The notes beneath the pieces are model-generated. The model saw only the letters and a program-made list of their open reading frames with translations, was not told where the DNA came from and ran no database searches. Positions 40,201-52,200 of a DNA stretch of 64,000 bases are shown here, piece by piece. A program made the position numbers and the translations under genes. How positions within the stretch are numbered: position 1 is the stretch's first letter; every line of letters begins with the position of its first letter. This DNA comes from Casuarius casuarius (Eukaryota > Chordata > Aves > Casuariiformes > Casuariidae), in NCBI GenBank assembly GCA_003342895.1, contig PTFA01000366.1, forward strand, positions 186,001-250,000, read 5' to 3'.

Positions 40201-43200
40201 ATTCGACCAATACACTCAGCCAAACTTTCTTTTTTGAACTCAAAAACATTAAAACAGTATGTCTTAATTTCTCAGCGATGGGTTTAGAAGATCTGCATGT
40301 CATTTGCACAGCGAAATATTAATGCTAGTGACCTGTACAGGCATTCTGCGCTTTACATTGCTAGTTAGGTTGCTCTTCTGCAATTCCGCAGATCTAGATG
40401 TAAACCCTTGCGCTGCCCTGTTTGCATCAGGAGACGTGGAGGTGGGGCTGTTATTGACAAACACACTCCTGAGCTGTAGCTTCTGCAGCCGGCTTCCCAC
40501 TCTCTCCTGTCTCCATTTCACTCTTGTATGGACAGACAGAGGAGATAAGGACACTAGTGAGACGCAGAGAAACTCAGGCCTTAGGACTTGACCAAATGCC
40601 TCCTTGCTGCTTTCTCCCTGACTGTGAGAAAAATTCCTAAATCCTCTTGTATAGTTCACACTTTGTTCCAAACTTCCTTTCCTTTTATTTTTCCTGCAGG
40701 TAAAAATGCCCAAGTCTCAAAGAAACATTTAATCCAAGCAAATATTCTGAGCGCCCCCATCTTTCCCCCCTCAAAAAACAATATTAGGGTCAACGCTAGC
40801 TCTTGGCGGGGTTGAGGCATTTTACTACTGAATCCTGAGCAGTCCTGAGAGACTTGGTTGTTTCACAGCAGTAATGCAGAGTTGTGGTGTGACATAAATA
40901 ATGTTACCCTGAAGCATGACACAAATATCACCCTACATAAAGGAACTGACTGTACTTCTAGTGCTCCCTCGGTAAAAGAGCAAGTGTCTGATTTCAATAC
41001 CTTTTTCTGTTGCTGTTCACTGGACACTGCTATTTCCTCTGCTTCACTCAAAAAAAAAAAAAAACTCTCTAGGTTTTTGCCCCCTTTGTAGGACAGGAAC
41101 AAAAAATACTGCACAGTTACAGGTGTTGGATTCCAGTTGCCACCTTTCACCCTTTCTCCTCTTGGCTTTTTCAAAACTTTCTTTTGCATTTGCTATGCAG
41201 ACTCGAAAGAATTTGAGCTCTTATCTGACACAATAAATTTACTAATAGAAAAGGTTTCCCTGAATATTCCCCTAGCAGGAACTGCACACAGAATTTAAGG
41301 AAAAGATGTGTCTGCAGGATGCACCTGTATATCTGAATCATGCTACAAGTAACAGACTGTTGAATACAACAATCAAACAGAAATAACATGTATAAAATGC
41401 AGTGACTTTATGCTAATCAAGTGTTGCAATACAACGATTGTTACTTCCCTTTGACAAATAATATACTAGATCTAACAATTTTCTGATGATTCATTTATGC
41501 AATGAGTGGGTCTTCAGAATCATATGCTTAATCTATGCATGTATCTTTTTATCTTTTCTATCCTTTTCTATCCCCTCTTTCTTCGACCTTAAATTTTCCT
41601 TGCTAGAGTCGTGTCCTCCTCATCTTTCAAAATTTCAACCTGAATGTGTTTTTTTGCATAATTTTGAGAATGAACTTTCCATCTCTTGTCAATAACACAG
41701 TGTGAGAATCTTAACGAAGAAAGTAAGTCATCTTCTTAAATGCCTTCATAAAAATAATAATTTATTTTTGCTTAGCCATAGCACTTATCTTCCAAGCATC
41801 TCTATGTATCTGGCAGATATGAACTCAGTAAGTCTCACAATAGAGAGACATTTTCTGGATCCACGTTCTTTGTGAATCAAAGTGTACTGGTAAAAAAGCC
41901 AGACACGCTCATGATCACACAGGAAATATACGGACACATCATCTGAGGAGAGGCTGAGAGAGCTGGGACTGTTCAGCCTGGAGAAGAAAAAGCTCAGCGG
42001 GGATCTTATCAGTGTTTATATATATCCGATGAGAGGGCATAAAGAAGATGTAGCCAGACTCTCCCCAGTGGTGCCCAGTTCAAGATGAGGCAACGAGCAT
42101 AAACCGAAACACAGGAAGCTCCATACATGTAAGAAACAACTTCCATACTTGAAGGGCGGCTGGATGCTGGAGCAGGTTGCCCAGAGAGGTGGTGGAATCT
42201 CCGTCCTTGGAGATATCCCTAACCCGCTGTGACACGGTCCTGGGCAGTCTACGCTAGGTGACCCCGCTTGAGCAGGAGGTTGGACTAGGTGATCTCCAGA
42301 CGTCCCTGCCAGCCCCAGCTGTTCCGTGATTCTCCTGTTCTGTGAGATGGCAGGGACACATCTGACATCTAGTGCATTTATCACTAACCTAACCTTTTTT
42401 TCTCTCTTTATATAGCATGGATTCTGACTGTAATGTCTGTTAAAATTTCAACTTTTTAAAAAGTACTGATGCCATTTCACACATTTTGTACAGTTTTAAA
42501 AATGCAGAAATCATTCTAACCTCAGAGAGCAAAGCTATTCATTCCAACTCTAAGACAATCATATTCACATTGCACAGTTTTTGTAAAGACTATTTCTCCT
42601 CTAAAAAAAACCCCAAACATTGCTTTTGCAACGACAGGCGCTACCATATAAAATCTTGATCTAGATTCAGTTTCACATAATTGCTAGTGCTAGTTGCTTG
42701 GGTGTGGGGATTTGAAAATTCTGGTGCCATGTAGTTTTGGGCTCCAAATTAGGACAAACAGAATGCACCTAGTTCCCAGGAAACAGCAAACATACATATC
42801 CTTCTGAGATCTTCTAAATCCAACTTTAAAAGACAAGGGAACTCATATACATAGCCATTTCCTCAGCTCTTGGTGCTGTGTAACTTTTTATCAACAGTTA
42901 ATCAGGAATCTGAAAGGCTTAAGAAGGCAAAAGAAGGTTTCATTTGATGATACTGTGTGTGCTATATTCACAACAAATGTGTCCATTTGTTGATATGCTG
43001 TGTACTATATTCAAAATACCATCTTGCTAATGTATCTTGGTTTGATTTGAAAAAAGGAAAATCCTTGTTTTCTTCGTGTATGAGCAATTTCCATCATTAA
43101 TATAACCAAGATGTTACTTGATTTATCCAGTACTGCTCCAGTTTTTTATTGTTATTAAAAAAGACTCCAAACTATTTTACTGAATACATAATCAATCTTC

Positions 43201-46200
43201 ATGTATTTTCATGCCAAAAATTCACACCATTATTGACTGGTATATTTGCCAAATATTTGTTTCTTTTGTCTTTGTTTTAAACATTCATTACTCTAAAAAT
43301 GCAGGGAAAAGGCTGAATAAAATAATTAATTCCAAAAGGACAAACACAATTCACGACCCTGTCTTCTACTGCCAGCTGTCACACGCAAATATCTTCTGAA
43401 TGTCTTCTTTTGCTCCAGGACTGCTGGAATCATGCAACATGAACAGATAGTTTTGATAAGAGCTGTCCCAGCCCAAGACTGGGGCGGGGGGGGGGGGGGG
43501 TTGAGAAATAAGACAGACCATGGGTCTCCTTGCTTTGCTGTTTACCCCGTGTGCTCAGCAAAGCACCACAGTTGTGCATGCTAAAGCCCTTTATAAGCTG
43601 CCCATCAGATTCCAGGAGGTTCTGTGTCTTCATGGTTGAGGTCGCCAGAAAGACTCTGAACCACCGCGCACGTCATTGTTTCAGTGGGAGCTTTTGTTTC
43701 TAATGATGTCAAAATCATGCAGAACTCAGCAATTCAAAGATATGAATATGGTCCTGGTTACCTGAAGAGCCCACCTTTGAAAATTTTCATGCTACTCTAT
43801 CGCTTTAGTAGTTCAGTGCTACCTCAGCTCTTTCTAGCAGGACAGTCACTAGGAGGCAGGAGGGGACAATAAAGGACAGACAGCAATAATGGCACAGAGT
43901 AATTTTGACCAAATTCAGCCATCTGTGAGCAGAATGTCTTTCAAACTCTGTAACAGGCATGCTTCATATGAGCAAAAAAAAATCGTATCGCTTGCTAAAA
44001 TAGAGGTACTTCTAATGTCTGCAGGTAGGACAGTCAGAAAGCTCTGATGGCCGCAAACGTCCTGTCATGCCTGCAAAGTCTAACTTTCTACTTCCAGTAA
44101 AAGTGGAACTTGAGGAAAGAGGCTAAAACTGTGCCACAGAACATGCAAAATGTATTACAAACAGAATATTAATGCTGAGGCTCGTATCAGGAATTACTGC
44201 TAAATACGATGCATTGTGCTGAAAAAGCCTCTCATAAATCAATGGAATGAGTTAAAAATAAAACAGCTTTTTTCCTTCTTACCTCTTAAAAATTGTAATG
44301 CCTAGACTTTATTTCCTACTCTTCATATAAATTGCTTAACAGTGTTTCTGGTTTAGCCCTGTGTCTCTGTGGCAAAGCACGTTGTAAGACTCCTTCCCCT
44401 GTGAAGGTGCTAACTTTAAAGGGCAGGGTGGGACACACCATGCTTGGTGCCAGACCCCTCCAGCAAAGGCTCTGAGAGAGGAGCAGAGGACAGAGAAAGG
44501 TGTTCCCAGGAAGAGTAATCTCTATCCCTGAAACATTTATGATAAGATCACCCAGTTACCATGATGTTGCTTTAGAAAAGCTTCCTTTACCGCCTGTTAG
44601 ATCTGTGACTGTATCAGTGAGATTTGTGCTAATTCCTGCAGCAATGTCTCACATTTCTCACTTTACTCTGCCGCCATGTTACACCAGTGTGACGAGCTTT
44701 GTCGTACTAGGCTGTAAACGACGACTGCACCTTCCGGTAGAGGCTCTTCTTAGCATATACGCGCTGCAGTGGACGCTGGCATACACCTCCCTCCGGGCAC
44801 CCCCAAACCTCCTCTCGTCCATACTTCAGACACAGCTGGTTGACTGAAGGTCAGCTGCAGGTGAGGAAGGCTGTGGTACCGTGCGCAGTGCAGGTCCTCC
44901 TAGGCAGGAACACCCATCCCAACAGGTCTCGGGGCTAAAACTCACAAGAAATGTCCAGATGTGCTCTGATCATATCGTCTCCATGGCTTGGAATTAGATC
45001 AGCTTTCTGCAGCCCACGGAAACCTGCTGAGGCAGGTACAGGAAGGCGAGACAAGGAACAACCACCTGGTAATGTAAGTTCCCTTGCTGGTAGTGGCAAA
45101 TTCATCAGCAATGAGAGAAACAGAAAACCTTCCTTGTGCTATGGTTGCCCACTTTTTTCCAGAAAATGGTGGTTTTTTGCCATAGTTTATCGTATCTCTC
45201 ACCCTGTCCGTCTTATCTTTCATGCTCAGCACTTAACAACTTCAGAGCATCAGCATGGCTAGAATACACTAACACGGGTGGAATGGTTCAAAATGAAAGG
45301 ATCACGATAATATAAATGAAGAGCTGACTCCAGGTAATGGTATGACTAATTTCCAACACCTCAGAAGGATACATGCCATTAGTAGAATATATAGGGCACT
45401 TGCACATTTCCTTGTTGAAGCATATTCCAAGGTATAAAAAATTTGGCTTGGGAGGACGCTCTGTCTAAAGTATTTTAACAGGACTATCGACTTTCTCAAG
45501 CCGTGAGAAACAATTCTTCAGAAAGCAATGAAACGCAGAAGAGCGACTAGTATTTTTGCCTTTTTTTTTTGATCAGAACTACCAACTATGCTTTCTTCTA
45601 GATATACTGGAGGAGGAAGAGCATGGAGAATAGGGAGATAAAGTGGGGGCTTTATTGCAATTCAGGATCTTAGGTTAGGCGGTGCATCTGTGTATCCACG
45701 ACACCCCACGTACTCAGCGGAAAGGGAGACACCTGAAGAAACAGCACACCTAACTCACAACTGCCCCATGGAGATGCTGCTCCTAGAGAATGACCCTACA
45801 GGTGGCCTCTATATGGGAATAAGATTCCCAGGCTGAAGACTTCAATCTGTGCCTGGAGGCAGTTTATGTCTCTCTTCGGTACTTCGCACTGATTAGCTCA
45901 GTTCAGGGGCACACTGATTAGCTCAGGTTGAGCAGGAAAAGAGTAGTAGCATCCTTCTGTGCTTCTCGGATGACAAGTCTTGGCTTCTTAAAAATGAATT
46001 ACATGTAATTTAAAAAGGGAGGATAATAAATGGCTAATCTGCTAAATTCCAGACTTCCAAATCAAACACTGCTGCTTTGAGCAAAATACAGGAGACAATT
46101 TTGAGGACACAAACAGACCAACCTCTAAGTAATAGGTCTTCACCAAATAAAATCTCAACTCTGTTTAGCCCCATGTAAGATGCTAAACAGAGCACTTCTT

Positions 46201-49200
46201 GCCGCTTCTGGCCGAAAAGCCAGAGAAAAAATGAACTGCTCAATAACTTCTTACGGTAGCCCCATTTCGGGCTAGGCCTAAAGATGGTGAACAATGTACA
46301 GATATGTTCCCTGCCTCTGACCCTGCTGTATTAATCCTGTGAGCAAATCCTACACCAGACTGCAGTACGCAGGACGAGTACTCTTCTACAAACTACACTG
46401 TCTAAAAGTGATTTAGAGCTGACACGAACGATGGCTGGCAGGAACTCCACTCCCAATTTGCTCAGTTACTGTTAACTACTAGCTGTGCAATTTCGAAGGT
46501 GACCACAGAGGTAAACTGGGCTGACTTGAGGTCAACTGGGCTGACTTGAGGTTTTTCACCATAACCTGCAATCCAGATTCCAAGGTCATACCAGAGCTCG
46601 CAGAGGCCCAGCGTGTGTCAGTCAGCCAGGTCTAACTGACCAAAGCTGCCGCTAGATATTGAGATCACAACACCAGAGGCAGAACTGTTGCTCATTCACT
46701 AGCTGCTGATTCTGCAGCAGTCATAGGAATAAAAATCCATAAATCCTGTTTTGGTAAACAGACGGCATACATGACTGTAAATGCACAGCAGATCTTCTGA
46801 GTGAGAAGGTACTACTTTTACACTAAAAAGTTCAAAAATCACTTAGCTGGTATGAAAAGTTTTCCCCTTTATTTTGCTTCAATTATTTCTTGTTATACTT
46901 TCAAAATGAGATTCCGATTCTGATAGCGCATTGAAATTAAAAGCCAACTATCCTAATGCGTAACAATGCTGCATCCTGAACTTTCTTGTGCTTCTGACAT
47001 ACAGAAGAAACAAAGCCACCATTACTTATTTAAACAAGCATTAAATAAGCATTAGAATTGTTTATCCTAAATTGCTATGTGCTTACATTCTTTTCAGGGC
47101 CATTTTTTTCATGTTTGTTAATTGGATGATAACAGAATACTGACTTTGACATGCTGGTTGGCTAATTGTCATGCTCCCTCAAGATCAGGTTAGATACAAA
47201 AGCCAGATTTTGTTTTTGAAGACCAGATGCAGTCAGAAACAGAAAATGTGTCATTTAGATCTGTAGGTGTTGTGACAGACCTTTGATTTATGTATGTCAC
47301 TGATTTCAATGGAGTTAAGCTGGATTACAATAGCAAAAAAACGGCTTTTTAACGTAAGAATTACCACAGCAACATGGAGCTCCTCCCAAGGCCCTTCTCA
47401 GGTATTGCTTTGCCAGGTTGCTTATAAGAATTAACCTGTCTATTTAAGGCAGGCTATATATAAGCTCTGGCTTTGACTCAGAAGCACTGCACAGCCACAA
47501 CTTCAGGTCCAGTTTTGAAGAGAAAAATCCCTTGTTTTACTTACATTTGAAGACAGAAAAAAGTCTGTCTTCTTGTAAGCTGCTATTCTTATTTTGTCAA
47601 GAGGCTACTACATGGAGTAGCTTAAACAACCTGTATCTTCGTCTTTTACCCACAACAGGTAGTGCAGCTTCATGACGTAAAAACCATCCATCAATAAAGA
47701 TGGAGCACTCTTTTTTCTTCCAGCATTTTTGCGAACTGTGACTAAGGTTATAGTCTTGGGGGGCAGGGAAGAAAACACACCATTGACCTTCCAGGGCTGC
47801 GCGGTAGCCTCACATTTCCATTTCACAATAGATCTGCTAAAAAATGAGCACCCGCCCTCCCACAAGGTGCAATAGGTGCTGTTAGCAGTGGTTACCTCTC
47901 AGGACCAGAAGCTTCGGCCAAAACACCCTTTTTTCTAATCTTGCAGGCTGCTGAGTCCTCGGAGCGGACACTACCAGGTACGTACAGAGGGAAACTCGGC
48001 ACATCACGCTGTTGGGTTCTGTAGGCTTTAGATGTGTCCCTCAAACAGCAGCAGTCAGAGCAGCTCTGCAGCTTTCTGAAATGCACTAAGCAACCTGCTT
48101 AACATGAACTGCACCTAGTTTTGTGCTGCCCATCCACTCACTATGTGAAAAACTGGAGCCAAAGAGTTTTGAAAAAGTTACGCTTCTCCCCCCTCCTTAC
48201 GCTGCTCCTGGCTACACGTTCCTTAGAGGACAGACTGCTGAACACGAGCAGAAGTTGATACCTCTAAACAAACACTATTAAAGATATTTTGCAATGATAA
48301 ATATGTTTTCTGTAACTCCACATCTGTTTTTTCCTCCACAACCTAAACAAACAAGAGAAATAGTCTCAAAGCACGTACACGAACATCCTCTGTAGGATGT
48401 TTTGTGGATCTTAAACCGAGTTACAAACAACTTCACACCATGGCTCTTTCGCTTTTCTAAATTAACTGTTCTAGATATCATTAAAGACATACCCATACTG
48501 CAAGCCATACTGGATTTTACGGCGTGGAATATGTTTTACTCTTACCCATGCTATAGCGTTCAGACATAAGGTGAGAACTGTAGCATCTTATGTTTCCCAA
48601 TAAGTACTAACATCTGAGGAATTTAAGGCATAGAAAAAAACACTGGCAACAACAGTTACTTACTCTGACCTTACATTACCTAGAAAAGTAATGAAGCAGA
48701 CCATGATATATGTTATGTTATGTCAAAAAGTGGCCTATTGCCATCACCCAGTTTTAGAAACAGAATACAGAGGGTTTGAATGGCACTCTTCAAATGTCCA
48801 GATTTGGTACCCATTTTCTAGCACTCTATCTACTTTTGCCTCATGTGCTAGCTAAAAAAGTGAAAACCACAGACTTCCTATGAACTGTAAGAGCTGTAGT
48901 CAAATATAAAGAAGAAAAAGTTATACCAGCTAGAAGGTTAGCCTGTAGGCCATTAAACTTTACTAAGGAGCAAGAAAAGTGTGAACAGTAAATCTTTCTT
49001 GAACATGCGAAAACTAAATTTGGTAAAAGTAAAACTACATTTGAAAACACTGTAGTATGTGCAGAGATGAACACAACTGTGAAAATATGTCTAAATAAAA
49101 ATGACCCTGAAATGTTATTAAAGCTGACTGCCAGAATCCAAGCTGAAAAAAACTTCCTTCACTGGGAGGCTGTAACTGGCAAGCATGACAAACTCACCAT

Positions 49201-52200
49201 CAAATTCCTGCAATTTTAAGCTAGCATAAGAAGTTTCTGGCACATGTAGTAGCAGAAGATCTCTTTCCTGAACAAACCAAACATAAGGCAAAATGGATTG
49301 TTTTTTTCTGAACCTGAATTAAGTTCTGTACCGTGCTCGGGACACCTCAAGTTTTACCAGGCAATATTACCAAGACTGTTGAAATCCACTTTGCTTCATA
49401 CAGTGGCTACTTGGCCAAGCTACAAGACCCAGTGACTGAGGAGCTCTGGAGAAAAGAACATCGCAGCAGAAACTCTCTCTTTTAACTTAACCCCTAAGAG
49501 AAGAGACACAACCAGGCTTCTTCAGGTCAGCGAACACAGCGAGTGTCACACGAAATACAGAACCAGCTCCCCAGACTGAACGTCGATAGTGGTGCAGCCT
49601 TCTTCATCTGGGCATCGTCCCTGGCTCTCGTCCGCAGCACATCCTTCATATTTCTGTTTACTTTCTAGAATTCACCTTTAATCTGCTAGGTGTCTGGTAA
49701 AAATGTCAAAGTGTGGCTCCCATGGCAAAGGTAAGCCTTGACAAAACACAGAAAGTCTGCAGTAAACCTCTCCACAAAACACCTCCGGAGAGGATAAAAA
49801 ACTACAGAGCCGAGCAGAATTCCCTTATTTTTTGAGAGAAGATGAATGCAGCACAGGTACGAAACAGTGCATTAAACTGAACTGCACTGCTTCCAGGGGG
49901 TGCTGAATGAATGGTTTTGCTGCCACAGGTTGGGACAGACATACTCAAGTAACTGCTAAACAAATCCTGCTTCTGTTCATTTACTTTTAAGACCTAGCAA
50001 TGAAGAGTGCTGCACAAAGATTTAAGCATTTGGATTATTGTAACGATCTACTCTCCTTAATTTTCTGATACTACAACACACAACTGACACTATTTCTGGG
50101 AGCTTGTCAAGGTTAGCGGACACTTTTGGTTTTGGAAAAGAAGCAGAGAATTCTGCTTAGAAGCAGAAGAAACTCCACATTAAAGCGTAAGAAGAAATTG
50201 AGACATTTTAGGAAAGTGAAAGAAAAAATAATTATGGTTGAAATGAAAGACTTCTAAAAACAAAGGACAGCAGTATAAGAGTCCAGAGGGAACACCAATT
50301 TTGTTATACTTAAAATACTTCTCTAAATGTATTCCAACAGTGGTATTTTAAACACAGAGCAGTCCCTAGAATGGAGAGTATTCCCCCAAAGTTGTAATTT
50401 GTCTCACAGGAAGAAGACAAACAGCACAAAACCACAGTGCAGTATCTTTAACCAAAAGCCAGCAAGCAACGCGAGCGCGTAACTTTGTCACTCAGTCGCA
50501 GCTCTCTATGCCACCATGTGAAAATGACTCTTCCCAAGTCCTTAGGAGACCACAGTGTAAAATGACAGTGACACTGGGGCACCCACTGGGCTCATGAAGC
50601 TAAATGGTAGGTTTCTGAACTTAACTTCTGTTTATTCAATTTCAAAGGTATGATTAGTCAGGACTGCATATCGAACAAAATGGACTACATCTTCTCAGCT
50701 CATGTTGTGTTTGTAGTGTCATTACTTCTAACTTGTTTCTCCAACTTACTCCACACAGCTTCCCCGAGAACGCATCCATATCAAATCTGGATTTAAATGG
50801 AAGATCTAAGATTGAGATGTGATTTCTTAAAGCAGGATTTCTACGTGCAACTCAGGGCATACTGGAAAATAGTCCTCCTGTCTCCCGCCAAATGTGAAGA
50901 AGAGGAGAACAATCTTTGCCAATACCACAAGCCCAACACTGATGCACCTCCTGTGTTTGTTTGCATCTCTTCTTTCACCTGCTCCAAATGGGACTGCAAA
51001 AGATCTCCCAAGAGAGGTACACGAGATGCTCGGATACAGGGCACTGAGGCTGCGTCCATACCAGGAAACCTCTGGCATGCCGAGTGCCGGCAGATGCCCT
51101 GGAGCAGCTTGGGCAGAACCGGTGCCGTGGGGCTGTAGGACAATTCAGTGCTACAGATGATCGTGTTACAGTGCCTGGAAATGCTCCTGGACATGCTTCA
51201 ACTTACTGGTGTGCACACCGGCTAAGGGCACCCTTGTTGTCATCAGCAACTAAAATATTCACCCGGAGACAGTATGAAGACATCCCTGACTGCTGACAGC
51301 TGCTGGGCACCCCAGTCCCACTGCCGAGAAGCAGGGCAGGCTTTTCAGGCGCCAGACTTGACTCAGAAATACCTCTATCACTTCTGAAATCGGAACACTG
51401 GCTCCATGCTCCTCCAAAGAGCAAATTTCACACGTTTATTTCCAAGTGCAGCAGAAAACGGGACAGCCACCAGCACAGCCACCACGGAAAGAGAGCGACT
51501 CGCAATCCCGGCCGGGTGGCAGCACACACGGCACTGCTCTGCCCCGCGCGCCACCGCCCCACATCCCACCCACCACACAGCCCCGCACACCTGAACATCG
51601 CACTGAGCACCACCGCACCGCGTGCAGCACCACACACAGCACCACGCACACCTCGCCACGCAGCCCCCGTCGCCTCACCACCCCTGGCCACGCGACACAC
51701 AGCCCTGCACACCTCCCGTCGCCGCGCCGCCGCCCCTCATGACGTGCAGCACCACGCACACGCCTCGCCACGCACCTCGCATTGCCACCCCACCACATGC
51801 AGCACCACATGCAGCACCGCACACGCCACGCCTCGCCACGCACCTCGCATTGCCACACCACCACAGCTCACCATGCAACCACATGCAGCACCACACACCT
51901 CACCACGTGCCTCACGTCACCACACTATGTGCAGCACCAGACACCACATGCAGCCCCAGACACCTCAGCATGCACCTCACATTGCCACACCACGTCTCAC
52001 CACGCACTGCACGCAGCACCACATGCAGCACTGGACATCACACCTCACCATGCACCTTGCATTGCCATGCCACCATGTCTCACCATGCACCGCATGCAGC
52101 ACGATGCAGCTCACCGCGCACCTCGCACTGCCCTACCACATCTCACCATGCACTGCATGCAGCACCGGGCACCACGCCTCACCATGCACCTCACGTTGCC

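Noticed and set aside
44500..44847. Plus-strand open frame of 115 codons in a slightly GC-richer patch of intron 1
   Set aside because: No recognisable product and no flanking splice signals that I can defend.
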